DNA of 64,000 nt from Chionoecetes opilio (Eukaryota; Arthropoda; Malacostraca; Decapoda; Majidae), in assembly GCA_016584305.1 (NCBI GenBank), contig JACEEZ010018148.1:370183-434182 (forward strand). Direction: 5' to 3'. The notes under the pieces are model-generated. The model saw only the letters and a program-made list of their open reading frames with translations. It was not told where the DNA came from and searched no databases. Below, piece by piece: positions 20,641-32,460 of this stretch. A program made the translations under genes and the position numbers. Every line of letters starts with the position of its first letter. Positions within the stretch are counted from its first letter, which is position 1.

Positions 20641-23600
20641 TTATGATACTTCATTAACATTAATCTGAGAATGTTTTTTCAAATGTTGTTTAAGTGAGCC
20701 ATAATCTTTACTTCGATAATCACACGTGTCACACTTGTAAGGCTTCTCCCCCGTGTGTATCCTGGCGTGCCTCTTCAGCGCCTCACTGTAGCTGGTCTTG
20801 TAGGGGCACACACTGCAGCTGTAGGGCTTCTCTCCAGTGTGGGTCCTCATGTGCTTGGTGAGGTTACTTCGCCAATGGAACACCTTTCTACACTGTGAAC
20901 ACACAAACCCTGCTTCTGTTCCAGTTTGTACATTCTGACATGGTGCATTGGACTGTTCAGTCTTTGGATAACTACCTGGTCCCAGGCGCCCCTGTAATGA
21001 AAACCAATTGTTAGCGCGATCATTGATCTAATAAAAAGCTACCGTGGGTAGATTTGCTGTATGCAAAATAATGTTGCTGTATAAGGTGACCTTAAAAACT
21101 CCCCCGGAAAATAGGGAGTCTTGTACTCCAGGTATAAAATGTGAAATTCTGTGGTGGTAGCAATAAGCAGTGGCAGCTCGTGATAAAATAAAATGGAGGG
21201 ACTGCAAGCTTAACACAACAGTATAGGATACACAAATTACTATATTAAAAGTATGACTGTCTATAGTTATAGGGTACATAGGACTTCACGCTAGAGGCAA
21301 CATGCCGCCTCCTCCTATATAGCCTACTTGGTCCACACGCAATGTAAACAAGGGAGGACTGAGCCGCTGGTCAGCTATAGCTGGCCTCGACTGCAGCTCA
21401 TTGTTCACAATTGGCGCGGCGGCGGCGCAGACATGAATCGTACAGCAAATATGAAAGTAACTTACATTTTGGTCTGGTTTTAATGAAAATTCACTTAGTA
21501 ACGTATTGAACATAATTAAATAACATATAATGACTTTTTATTATGATATATTTGTTAGCAGTGTACCAATTCTGCTGTCTCTAAAGGAATCATACACCTG
21601 GCAGCGAGTGTCTGGGGGTGCTGCAGCTCTGCAGCCCTATGCCACGAGCCGCCACTGGCAATAAGTATTTACCCTATTTGTGCCATTGTTAACATATTAA
21701 CAAATGTGTTTCTCAGTTGGTATATTTCACTTTACTAGAAGTCTTTTTGTTGATGTAAACAGTATCAAAATGGGGCATTTCTTAAAAATAAATTATACTT
21801 CTAAGAATTATAGCTAGTCATTCACTTACATTTATATCTCCAGGGTTACTGTCAATCAAAACATTCAGCAAGGTGCTAATGTCAGCATTTGATGTCCCAC
21901 AATTTGTGTCTGGAGCTCCTGTCTGCACATTAGGTAATGGTTTACTTCTTCCCAATTCTCCACCTGAAGTTGCAGTAGCAGCTTTTTCCATCATAAACCC
22001 ATTGGCTGAACCCTGAAGGTCGAATCTGACGGCTCCATCCTGATCCACAGGCTCCTCCTTAATGGTTGTGCTTAGGCTTCCTTCATTATGAAAAGGTAGC
22101 TGGACATCATATTTTTTTTCTTTACTATTTAATCTTTCTCGTCCCTCACAGTTAGCTCTCTTTCTTTTGCTATTAACCTTTGATCCGTACATACAATTAC
22201 TGTTTCCTTCTCTACTAATGTTGTTTTGAACATTAGTTTCAGGCAAAGCATTTGAGTAGTTTTCAGCAAATCTGAAAATTTCTTTGCCTTGTGGATACTG
22301 TCCATTATTTTCATTATCATTGAGATCTTCACACGGTATGGCAAAGCCTCGCACCATAAGAACTTCCGCAGCATTCACCAGTTCAGCCAATTCCTCTTGA
22401 GGGACAATAACTTCTCCAAGATACATGAAATCAAGAAGAGACATAAGTTGTTTATGTTGCACATAGGCAGCAACAGTAATGGACCCTCTGTGAGGCACAT
22501 TAGCCAAAACCTCTTGAAAGTATTCACTGCAGGCTGATAAAATAAACTTATGCACCCAGTGTTCATGGCCATCACATTCAAGTCTTACATCTGCATAGAT
22601 TCCCTGGAAAAAAAAGAAAAAAAGTATGCTATTAAAACAAGAAAAAAATGTTCTTACAAGTCGTAATCAAGAAACACTACTTACAAGCTTGACCCAGGAA
22701 AGTCTTTCTTAAAAGTATAACAAGTTGAGATACAAAGAGGTCACAGGTTACACAGCTCATATTTGTTACTTATAATAGTGGTATCTATCTTCTTCTATAT
22801 TAATAAAAGCGAAAGTCTGTCTGTCTGTGTGTGTGTGTGTGTGTGTGGTATAGGTTCCGCCCCCCGTGGCGCAAACACCTCATATGGCACATTTTTGGAA
22901 TCGGGTCGACCAGGGGAAGGTCATAAGCCCACTTATGAGATGATCCGATCACTTTTTTTTTTTTTTTTTTAGCAGCCTATTAGCGAGAATTGTGAAAACA
23001 AAAGTGGGTTGCGAGAATTGAGGAAGCCTTGATGTAGGGTGATGGGTAATGGGTGAGTGAATGGGTGGGGTGATGGGTAATGGGTGGGGGGTGATGGGTG
23101 AGTGAATGGGTGGGGGGTGATGGGTGAGGGAATAGGTGGGGGGTGATGGGTAATGGGTGAGTGAATGGGTGTGTGGTGATGGGTAATGGGTGAGTGAATG
23201 GGTGGGGGGTGATGGGTAATGAGTGAGTGAATGGGTGGGGGGTGAGTGAATGGGTGTGTGGTGATGGGTAATGGGTGAGTGAATGGGTGGGGGTGATGGG
23301 TAATGGGTGAGTGAATGGGTGGGGGGTGATGGGTAATGGGTGAGTGAATGGGTGGGGGGTGATGGGTAATGGGTGAGTGAATGGGTGGGGGGAATACATA
23401 CATTTCTACATCCATGATTTCAGGAAAGTTAAAAGGGGCTATCTGGAGAGTCCATGTTTGGTGGGCCGAAGGCCCACCAAACACAGGTGGTGGGCCGAAG
23501 GCCCACCAATAGCCCTCCGCAGGAGCTAGCCAAAAAGTCCGCCCGGAGGGCGGCTTTGCGGCTAGTAATAATATAAGCGAAAGTGTGTGTGTTGTGTGTG

Positions 23601-26600
23601 TGTGCTATAGGTTCCGCCCCCCGTGGCGCAATCCCATCATATGGCACAGTTTTGGAACCAGGTTGACCAGGGGAAGGTTTTAAGGCCATTTTGGGGATGA
23701 TCCGATCACTTTTTTTTTTTCCTTTTTTTTTAGCAGCCTATTAGCGAGAAGTGTGAAAAAAAATGGGTTGCGAGAATTGAGGAAACCTTGATGTAGGGTG
23801 ATGGGTAATGGGTGGGGTGATGGGTAATGGGTGTGGGGTGATGGGTGAGGGAATAGGTGGGGGGTGATGGGTAATGGGGGTGTGGTGATGGGTAATGGGT
23901 GGGGGGTGATGGGTAATGGGTGAGTGAATGGGTGGGGGGTGATGAATGGGTTGGGGGTGATGTGAATGGGTTGGCGTTAATACATACATTTCTACATCCA
24001 TGATTTCAGGAAAGTTAGAAGGGGCTATCTGGAGAGTCTTGTGTTTGGTGGGTCTTCGGCCCACCAAACACAGGTGGTGGGCCAAAGGCCCACCAATAGC
24101 CCTCCGCAGGAGCTAGCCAAAAAGTCCGCCTGGAGGGCGGCTTTGCGGCTAGTACTACATATACTTAACATTTATTAACAATTCAGTACTACAATTACAG
24201 TGATCAGAACTAGTACCATCAGCTTATTAGTATCAGTAAAAGTAATGGAATAGTAACATGTCTTCTAATGATAGAATTACATGAATAATTGAATGTAATT
24301 GAATAATTGAATTACCTCAAGCTTTCTGGTAAATCTAGTTCCGTTAAATCGAGCTTCTACTGTACATATCCAAGATTTGTTTCATGATAAAATCCCCCCT
24401 TTAAACCGCTGGTCCAGGGCCAACTTAAAAAATTTAGGTTCGCCTGGTTTCGTCCAAACCCCTCTCCAAAGGGTTCGGAAATCAAAGACGCTCCAAAGAC
24501 GGGGGCTTGGACGAAGCGCTGAGCGCTACATTTGAAGAGCCCAATTTTGGGATTCTAAAATATCCTATAAGAGTCTCAGAAAGGTTTAAAAATATCGAAA
24601 ACAAAATTATTTTCTATGATATTGCTAAAGACTACAACAAATGAATTCATTATAGTTTTGTCCCATTATCAACTTTCCCGTTCAAAGACCAAACTTTGAC
24701 ATTGTCTTCGCTCTATCGACGAGAAAATAATTTTTCAGGAAATTTTAAAACCTTGGCCAGCTCTTTAAAGCAGGAAAATGCCCTATTTCCTCGGGGGGAA
24801 TTTTTCCATGCCCGGATGATTCAGAGCAGGCTATCCCTGCGGCCCTCGCCACCACATGCGCCGGGGGCCGCCTTCCATAGCGAGAAATACGTCAAGGACT
24901 ACCGTTATAGGGGAAAGGACTTCGGGGTCTTTTTTAAAAGACCCGACTATTTTTCCGGGCCTCTGGGTGTTTTTTTCTAATGGAATGCTTAAAATGGCGA
25001 GTTTCGGGGTCGTTCCAAAGACACCGACTATTTTTTTTTGCCTTTCATAGGCTTGTTCTAATAGTTTATTTCGCAAACCAAAAAAAAGATTAAAAAAATA
25101 CTTTGGGGAAAGGGTTTGGTTGGTTTCTTTAAAAAACCTATATGGTTAGGTTTTTCATAAAAACCCCTTTACGTTGGGTTTAGTTTCTTTAAAACCCTTA
25201 CTTTGGTTAGGTTTTTCAGAAACTCTTACAGTTAGGTTGGGTTTTTCAAAACCCTTACGTTGGGTTATTTTCATTAAACCTAAAAAGGTTGGGGTTTGGG
25301 TTTTTCATTAAAACTAAAAGGTTGGGTTAATTTTTAATTTTTTTTCTTAATTTTTTTTTTTTTTTTTGCGCAAAAAAAACATCTCCGTTAGAACAAGCAC
25401 CTATTGGGCCAGAAAAAGTCGTGTCTCTTAAACGATCGCAAACCCGCCTTATTCCCGGGAGATATTTTTAAAATTTTGCGCAACCCATTTAAAAAAAAAA
25501 AAAAAATTATCAACAAATTTATGGTACCATTTCATTAAAAAACATATCTCCTCAAAAAAAACTAAAATTTGGGCCGGAAAGATTTGTCTTTTAAAGGGTT
25601 TAATAAAACCATAATGTTGGGTAGATAATTTTTGGGTTTAAATTTTGGGGGGAAAATCTTAAGAAAAAGGCTCCCCCCTCTATCTTCTTCTTATAGCAAA
25701 CAAGTTTTGGGGACTGGGGGAAGGGGGTTTTTGGTGGGGGAGCCACACATAAAGGGGAAAATATGGCCCCCCAAAAAAATCCCAAACTAGGGATTTCCAG
25801 TTCTAACTTTATGGGGGAAATATTCCCCCGTTAAGTCTTTACTGGGGAAATTTCCCTAGTTTGGGGATTTTTTGGGGGCCAATTTCCCTTATGGTGTGCT
25901 CCTTTTGGGGGAGAGAAACACTAAAAAGGGAAATTTCCCCGATAAAATCCCCTGAACTGGAAAAATTTTCCCCTTTTAAAGGTTTTTTTTGTGGGGGGGG
26001 CCATATTTCCCCTTTGTGGTGCTCCCCCCCCCAAAAACCCCGGTTTTTCCCCTGTCCCAAACTTGTTTGCCATAAGAAAAGAAGGAATTGAGCCTTTTTC
26101 TAAAATGACAACTCTACGACCTAACCTGCCCCCCTCTTTGAGCCCCTTTTGCTGTGCACACCTAACCTAACCCCCCTAACCTAAACCCAAAGGGCCCGGT
26201 TTCACAAAAACTTTTTTTGGCTCTTTGGTATTTTGCTACCAAAAGGCCCGAGTGGTGGCAAAAAAAAGCCTTCGTCCCCCAAAGGCGTTTCGGCTACGGC
26301 CTTTCTAACATCTTCCGGACCCGCAACCAAAAATAAAAAATATAACATTACGGGTCGCTGAAATTTAATATCGGCCCTGTAAAAAAGTAGGATCGCACTC
26401 CCTTAAAATATAACGATGTCTTAAAAACGTAATATAATCTAACCAAAATTTGTGTCACAGCGTGAGACCTTTTTTTTAGATTTTCCAGGTTATTTTGGTT
26501 TCATTAAACCTAAAAGTTAGGGTTTGGTTTCATTAAAACCCAAAGCCCTACAATTTTTCCCGGCCTTTTAGTCTTTTTCTGATGGAGATCAGTGTTTTTT

Positions 26601-29600
26601 TAATTGAAAGGGACCATAAAAAACATGATATTTTTTTTTTTTTTTTACTTTGGGTTTGCGAAAAAAAAAACTATTCCCATTAAAATGCCCTATTGAAGAC
26701 AGAAAAAAAATCAGTGTCTCTGAAACGACCGCGAAATCATCGTCCATTATTACCAATTGCTGAGTTAGGTTACGTTTAGTTTAGGTTAGGTTAGATTTAG
26801 GTTTATGTTAAGGTTTGGTTTAGGTTATTTTTAAGCTTAGGGTAGATTTGGATTAGGTTATGTTGAGTTATTTAGGTTAAAAAAACTAATTTGATGGTGC
26901 GCGATTGTCCGGGTGGTTGGCACCGCCAACTCCTGGGGAATATTTACCGTTTGGTTTAGGTCATCCTCGAGCCTGACAATTCTAACCTGTTTCATAGTGT
27001 AGATTTCTTCATTCTGAGTCTTTTAAACCCAATTTTCCCCATGGCGCAATTGAATAATAATGCTGATACATATACTACCTAGAATCTAGTTCTTTCAATC
27101 AAAAACTGTTAAGTTAGTTTAGAGGTGGGGTTTGGTATATTAACAGATGATATCAAGAACTAATAAGAAAATTATCAAGACTACGGCAGTGGGAAGAGAA
27201 ATAGAGTTATATGGATATTGTTCCATGGCTTAATAAATCACGACTTATTCAATTTTTTAAATTTATTTATAGTGAGCCTACTCTAAATCGCTTTTATTCT
27301 CAACATGATACCATTCTTCATCAACAGTTTGGTGGGGATGCACTTCAATCTGTATCACGATACATGATATCAAGGTAGGAGGAACATGACTACCTCAAAG
27401 AGTGAATAATAACACACTCGTGACTTGTCATGCACTGATCGCCGTATTTTTTTTCAGTGTTGCTTGATATTACATCTCCCACTAGTCTGTCACATATATA
27501 ATCCCTTCTCGGTCCAAGCGGTATCGCTTGATTAGTTATGTATCAACAAGTTCGTCCAGTACATCTATCCTGTCACGAAAAGTTCTCAGGAGTGGGTGGA
27601 GCACTCAATGTTTACGGCTTAGGACGAGTCTTAGCCGCCGCCCTGCTCGCTAGGACACCTCACACCCTGTCCTAGCCAAACCTCGAAATTAGGACGAGTC
27701 TTAGCGATTTAGGATGCGCTCGAAATGATTTAGGACGCCGGCCGCCATATTTAAGACTCGAGCGAGTCTAAGACGAATCCTAAATCTTTATAAGTATGGG
27801 CCCAGGTCCGTATATATACGGACTAGGGTCTTGTCACGCCCAGTGCCAGGTCCGTATATATACGGACTCGCCGAAAAAAATTCATAGCAGCGAAACTACT
27901 GCACCTATGACTTTCATATTTCTACCAAATGTACCTTACCCTTCTGGCTTCTTGCCCCTACAAACACAACCCCCTACCCCCAACCATTCTCCGACAATGG
28001 GTCGCCGCGTAATCCTAGTCAGGGCATTTCATAGGAAAATGAAAATGCGCCCGGAAAACCATGAAGTGGTATAAGAAAATGTTTTTCCACCTCCTAGACC
28101 TGGCACTCTACAATTCCCATGCTCTATACCAACATGTGACAGGGAAGAAAGAGGTGCTGAACAGGTACCCTCGAGGTCATCAGAGAGTTGCTACTTGAAC
28201 ACTCGGACCGGAGACGCCCAGAGAGACACCAAAGAAATGAGGAGATGCCCACACGTTTAGCTCAAGGGCACTTCATATCCCCTGTCGAGTCAACCGAAAC
28301 AAGGGTAAATCGGCAAAGACGGTGTAAAGTGCGTATGGCTACCACAAGACGAGCTGAAACCAAGAAAAAAGACACGAGATACGAGTGCAAGGATTGTGAT
28401 GTGGGACTGTGCATTCACCCTTGCTTCAAGGAGTACCACACACTCCTACACTACTGAAAAAGACAGTAAAATAATGTACAGTTATATTTATAAGTACTAA
28501 AAATAAGTGACATGTAAATAATAGTAAATATTGTGACATGAAATCAAATACACTACTGAAAAATGACAATAAAATCATGTGCAGTAATAATTATAAGTGT
28601 GTGAAATAATAAAAATAAGTGACATGTAAATATAGTTATAAATAATAGCAAATAATGCGACCTAAAAAAAATTAAAAAAATGTGATTGGCGTACTTTCTG
28701 GGTCCGTATCTCGTTTTCTGAGTGTGCGTACATCATCAAAACTATTATGAGTGGCTAAAAGTAGTCCATAATCAATGGTGATATACTCTAAGTACTCGCA
28801 AAGTGTCCGTGCAAAGACAAAAAGAACCGTATAAAATAAATAAACATTCGACGAGAGACTTAAAACTCTACGGTGTCCACACTTAAAATTTCAACTTCAC
28901 TCGCTACCATCGAAGACCGATTTCTCAGTGAAAATGTACAAGGTGAGGCCCTTTTTTTTTTTTTTTTTTTTTTTACCATTTTTCTTCTTTTTTCACACAT
29001 ATTCATATATTAGGCCAATAAAAAAAAAATCGAAAACCACCCGGCACTGAGCAAAATTAGCCGGCACTCTGCGGGTTAAAGTGCGGCTGCCTCATAATCC
29101 AGATTTGTTTCCAGTGCAGGGAAATATAAACATTTTATAAACAGAATAGAAATTGAATACCGTAATGTAAAAAAAAGTATCACTTGATACTGTAGAAACA
29201 AAATGTGAAGTAGGTATTGCTGCACAACATCAGAACATACACAAAAATAACCAAAGAAAAATAGGTTTTCATAACATTTTCCCACGCTTTGCCTCTACAG
29301 GTGGCAAGGGGGTCCAGGCGAGGACTCTCGCGGAATTTCCTGGCAGGCGAGTCTGACCTGAGACAACATGTCACTACTGATATAGTCATCAGAGTCATGC
29401 AGGCTGTCACTACTGCTTCCTTCTTCATCGGGATTAGAAAAAAATATTGAGAATCTGGGTGGAGACACTCTGGTGAAGCTCTCCCACCCGGTGAGTTGGG
29501 TGGCAGGCCTTCAAGCTGGCAAGTCATGTGAGCTGCCATATATATCCTCCAATCTATTGAGAACATGACTGAGGGCAAGTGTCATCTCTCTGAGGATCTC

Positions 29601-29980
29601 GTGATGTACAAAATGGGTTGCCAGCTACCACTAGAATATGAGTGAGAAAATTTGCCACAAAATTTCAAATTATGGGGCATGAAAAAGTATGATTTTATTA
29701 GTGATCACAGCGTCACAGGACCAGAGACCCCATAATAAAATTTTCTATCGCTGCACTTTTAGGGTTAAGGGTCTAGTTTAACATGGAATTTATCACATTG
29801 TTAGATCATGACAGAAACTTGCTATAAGGACACCATGCATAAGTCCACATAACCACATTGGTGAGAGATAAAGCAGAGACCAACCTTTGTGTATATTTCT
29901 TTGATAGCCTGAAGCAGCACTGGCTGGTGGTGATCCCACTTCACTGACACGGACTCTTCATCCTCCATTTTAGATGCTTG
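20641..29980 (-). CDS. BTB/POZ C2H2 zinc-finger transcription factor
   Basis: The spliced product is 402 aa from coding exons 29885-29968, 21830-22603 and 20641-20991, all joined in phase 0 at GT-AG sites. Exon 1 (MEDEESVSVKWDHHQ..., 28 aa) begins 12 bases after a 3' splice site, so at least one untranslated exon lies upstream. The BTB domain spans about residues 8-125 (YADVRLECDG, HKFILSACSEYF, FMYLGEV), a dimerisation and co-repressor interface. Residues 126-286 are low-complexity and contain IKEEPVDQD, resembling a sumoylation site (family knowledge). Three C2H2 fingers follow at about 317-393, with TGEKPY linkers between them. The architecture matches insect BTB-ZF nuclear regulators such as the tramtrack/longitudinals-lacking group; I cannot assign an orthologue. 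Intron 1 (7.3 kb) is packed with Helitrons, a poor-quality tract and a piggyBac relic; intron 2 holds a hAT MITE. Confidence 0.88.
21168..21657. mobile_element. hAT MITE in intron 2 of the BTB-ZF gene
   Basis: Ends CAGTGGCAGCTCGTG and CACGAGCCGCCACTG are inverted. A perfect 8-bp duplication GCAATAAG lies at 160-167 and 658-665 of the 21-kb block (21160-21167 and 21658-21665). Length 490 bp, non-coding. It reconstructs cleanly to an empty site in the intron. Confidence 0.85.
22794..23565 (+). mobile_element. Non-autonomous Helitron, first of a tandem pair
   Basis: The 5' end starts TCTATATTAATAAAAGCG and GAAAGTCTGTCTGTC. The 3' end has the hairpin CCGCCCGGAGGGCGG (23539-23553), an eight-base spacer and the terminal CTAG (23562-23565) before a T. 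This is the Helitron 3' layout. The interior holds a T-rich stretch, a GGGTGATGGGTAATGGG minisatellite (23036-23392) and GGTGGGCCGAAGGCCCACC hairpins. No Rep/helicase is encoded. Confidence 0.8.
23566..24152 (+). mobile_element. Non-autonomous Helitron, second of a tandem pair
   Basis: Begins immediately after the CTAG of the first copy (TAATAATATAAGCGAAAG), repeats the same internal order (GTTCCGCCCCCCGTGGCGCA, T-run, GGGTGATGGG minisatellite at 23797-23970, GGTGGGC hairpin) and ends with the same hairpin and CTAG at 24152. Its minisatellite is shorter than in the first copy. Confidence 0.8.
24360..26760. other. Degenerate homopolymer-rich tract, probable consensus error
   Basis: The tract contains recognisable copies of window repeats in which homopolymers are expanded and di- or trinucleotides are missing. 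Examples: 24920-25080 parallels 31030-31120, and 26200-26320 parallels 760-880. Runs of A, T, G and C of 7-15 bases are frequent. Reading frames here are not meaningful. The most economical explanation is an under-polished long-read consensus inside intron 1 of the BTB-ZF gene. Confidence 0.6.
27610..27870. repeat. Foldback-like repeats with two 18-bp palindromes
   Basis: TTAGGACGAGTCTTAG occurs twice in direct orientation, and an inverted relative (AGACTCGAGCGAGTCTAAGA) lies at 27750. Two perfect 18-base palindromes GTCCGTATATATACGGAC sit at 27806-27823 and 27850-27867. They lie next to the piggyBac remnant and could be its 5' subterminal DNA. Confidence 0.5.
28050..28457 (+). pseudogene. 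piggyBac-type transposase remnant
   Basis: One frame gives WYKKMFFHLLDLALYNSHALY, the conserved end of the piggyBac catalytic domain. Another gives TRYECKDCDVGLC followed by CFKEYHTL, the C-terminal cysteine-rich zinc domain. A frame change separates them, and upstream catalytic residues are not readable. A candidate right terminus with the inverse of CCCGCAGAGTGCCGGC next to TTAA lies at 29060-29079. Inactive; in intron 1 of the BTB-ZF gene. Confidence 0.8.
29041..29079. repeat. Candidate piggyBac right end with TTAA
   Basis: Two GCCGGCACT-type motifs precede GCGGG and then TTAA (29076-29079). A related end (TTAACCCC..., CAGTGCCGGCCAATTTT) occurs at 63819. TTAA is the obligate piggyBac target. 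The matching left end of this copy was not found. Confidence 0.4.
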
Positions 29981-30587
29981 CTGGTAATAAAATGAAAGAG
30001 AAATTAGTACAGTAAGAGTACGGTATTAGTACAGAAGTACAGTAAGTGTACTACATGCTGCTGTAATGTCATTCAGATAAGCTTGAAGCAGTGCTTATGC
30101 AGTTTTACCGCCTGTTTTTATAAAGAAATAAAACATTCAAGTGTCTTGTTAATTCATAAATGTGGGTAGAGTTGGTATCCAGTGGGCCAAGTTGATGGGC
30201 AGATTTGGCAGTGGACCAAGTTATCCAGCTACCCCAGTTAATTTATTTAACTGGAGGTTTATCATATAACATACATACCTATTAGAGCATTGACTTTAAA
30301 TGGCTATATGTCTGCTGACCCCCTAAACCATACTATTGAAACGCAGCACCAACCACTGTCACCAACAAAACCAGATAGCAAAGCTGCCGTTGTAGCGATC
30401 TGACTAGCTACCCCGCCCGGATGGCCTCCCTGCTGCTTAATTAACCTAAATAACAGTTATAACTCTCAATAACTCTACAAAACTTAACCCAAACCTATGT
30501 ATACGTAACCTAACCTAAATCAAATCTTAACCAAGCCTTTAGTTAACCTAAACGTAACCTAACTTAGCTATTATCATATAAAGATAA

Positions 30588-30975
30588 GGGTAAAATTCTA
30601 GTCCTTTCCCGCCCTTATTAGTGGGGTTTTTTCCTTCAGACCTTCACAGATCCCTTCAGATACCTCTAAAACGTAATTATAAAGTGGGGGAAGAGATAAA
30701 AAAAAAGATGAAAAAATACTAACCTAACCTCAATTTAACCTAACCTAACCTGGTAAAATTCGAGTTCTTTCTCACCCTTAGGTTTCGCTAGGAGGTTATT
30801 GGTAAGGCTAGGTTATTGTGAGGTTAGGTTAGGTTATATTGAGGTTAGGTTAGTCTTTTTTTTCTTTTTTTGTATCTCTCCCCCACTTTATAATTACGTT
30901 TTAGAGGTATCTTAAAGGATCAGTGAAGATCTGGAGGAAAAAAGCCCACTAATAAGGCGAGAAAGGACTCTAGAA
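30588..30975. mobile_element. Palindromic MITE family, copy 1
   Basis: The left arm GGTAAAATTCTAGTCCTTTC ... CCTCTAAAACGTAATTATAA is mirrored by the right arm ... TTATAATTACGTTTTAGAGG ... GGACTCTAGAATTTTACC. CCTAACCTAACC tracts fill the centre. Another full copy is at 47715-48246 and a half copy at 8466-8633. Non-coding. Confidence 0.7.
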
Positions 30976-31015
30976 TTTTACCAAAATAAGTGCTTCAATT
31001 TAGGTTAAGTTAGGT

Positions 31016-32010
31016 TTAGGGGTAATAATGAACGAGGACTTCGCGGTCGTTTTCAGAGACACCGACTATTTTTTCCTGGCCTACAATAGGTACTTTTTCT
31101 AATGGAGATAGTTTTATTTTGCGCAAACCCCCCCCCCAAAAAAAAACTAATTTTATGGTACTGTTTCCATTAAAAACACTATCTCCATCAGAAAAAGCAC
31201 TAAAACTTGGCCGGGAAAAATTTGTCAGGGTCTTATAGGTTTTAATGAAACCTAACCTAACCTTAAAGGTTTTAATGAAACCTAACCTAACCTTATAGGT
31301 TTTAATGAAACCTAACATAACCTTATAGGTTTTAATGAAACCAAACCTAACCTTAAAGGTTTTAATGAAACCTAACCTAACCTTAACCACAAAGTATACC
31401 TAACCTAACCTTATAGGCTTCATTAAATCCTATAAGACCCTGACAAATTTTTCCTGGCCAAGTTTTAGTGCTTTTTCGGTGATAATGGACGAGTTTCACG
31501 GTCGTTTTCAGAGACACCAACTATTTTTTCTTGGCCTACAATAGGTGCTTGTTTTATTTTGCGCAACCCCCCCCCCCCCCCCCCAAAAAAAATTTAACCT
31601 AACCTAACCTTATGTTTTAATGAAACCTAAGCTAAGCTAACCTTATAGGTTTTAAAGAAACCTAACCTAACCTTAACCACAAAATATACTTTTTTTTACT
31701 TTTTTTTTTTTTTGGTTTGCGCAAAATAATACTTACTGCACCATTAGAACAAGCACCTATTGTAGGCCAAGAAAAAATAGTTGGTGTCTCTGAAAACGAC
31801 CGTGAAACTCGTTCATTATAACCGCTTTTTCTGATAGAGATAGTGTTTTTAATGGAAACTACCATAAAATTCGGTGATTTATTATTTATTTTTTTTAACT
31901 ATCGGTTTGCGCAAAATAAAACTATCTCCATTAGAAAAAGCACCTATTGTAGGCCAGGAAAAAATAGTCGGTGTCTCTGAAAACGACCGCGAAGTCCTCG
32001 TCCATTATAA
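31016..32010. repeat. Dispersed repeat cluster with ~30-bp tandem hairpin units
   Basis: Three inverted or direct copies of the ACGACCGCGAAGTCCTCGTC / AAAAAGCACTAAAACTTGG block surround a tandem of about six ~30-bp units (TTATAGGTTTTAATGAAACC then TAACCTAACC) at 31222-31390. Each unit can fold on GGTTT/AAACC. The open frame across it (repeated Gly-Phe-Ile-Lys-Thr) is a by-product of the tandem. Confidence 0.65.
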
Positions 32011-32031
32011 ACAGTTTAGGATAGGTTTGGG

Positions 32032-32067
32032 CATAGACCACTGTATACCGGTATACAGTGGTCTATG
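32032..32067. repeat. Perfect 36-bp palindrome
   Basis: CATAGACCACTGTATACC is followed at once by its exact reverse complement. Its outer half equals the ends of the small MITE at 3376-3479, so it looks like two MITE ends fused without their core. Confidence 0.8.
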
Positions 32068-32099
32068 GTTTGGGTTAAGTTTTGTAGTCATTTAGGTTA

Positions 32100-32460
32100 A
32101 TTAAATAAGCGAATCTGATGATAATACAAATTTGACGCGCGTGCGTCGTCGTGGCAGGGAAGCTATACGGGCGGGGAAGGTAGTCAGATCACAGCGTCGC
32201 CCCTTCAGAATGTCAACACAGGCTGACGATGGCTGCGGGAGGGCGGACCTGCCACTCCTCCCTCAGCCTGGCCTAGGCGCCAATAACACAAATAAAGAGA
32301 CTGGCTTGAATTCACAATATATTCCTTATCTTTCCAGGAAATCACACAACAAATATTAACGCATACCATCACCCCTGGAGCGGCGGGGTCGCGAGATAGC
32401 AGTGGCGATAGCTGACAGACACTCTCCGCCCTGTTTGAGCTTGAACCTGAGCCTGAGTTA
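32100..32460. promoter_or_regulatory. CpG-rich stretch, candidate upstream exon/promoter of the BTB-ZF gene
   Basis: The stretch is much richer in CG dinucleotides than its AT-rich surroundings (GACGCGCGTGCGTCGTCGTG, GGCGGGGTCGCGAG). The BTB-ZF gene needs a noncoding exon upstream of the 3' splice site at 29980, and this is the first GC-rich island on that side. There is no direct evidence of transcription. Confidence 0.25.

Noticed and set aside
21818..22555. BTB-ZF protein starting at 22555
   Set aside because: The first codon there is GTG within the BTB fold. Sixteen upstream codons and a clear acceptor at 22604 show this is an internal exon.
22980..23484. Long minus-strand ORF rich in HSPITHHP repeats
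   Set aside because: It is the translation of the GGGTGATGGGTAATGGG minisatellite inside a Helitron, open in more than one frame.
29180..29578. 132-residue minus-strand ORF in BTB-ZF intron 1
   Set aside because: No recognisable domain, no splice sites in phase with neighbouring exons, and it lies next to the piggyBac terminus. Probably chance.
31016..31390. Minus-strand ORF with repeated GFIKTYKV units
   Set aside because: It is an artefact of the ~30-bp tandem hairpin repeat. No homology to a protein family is apparent.
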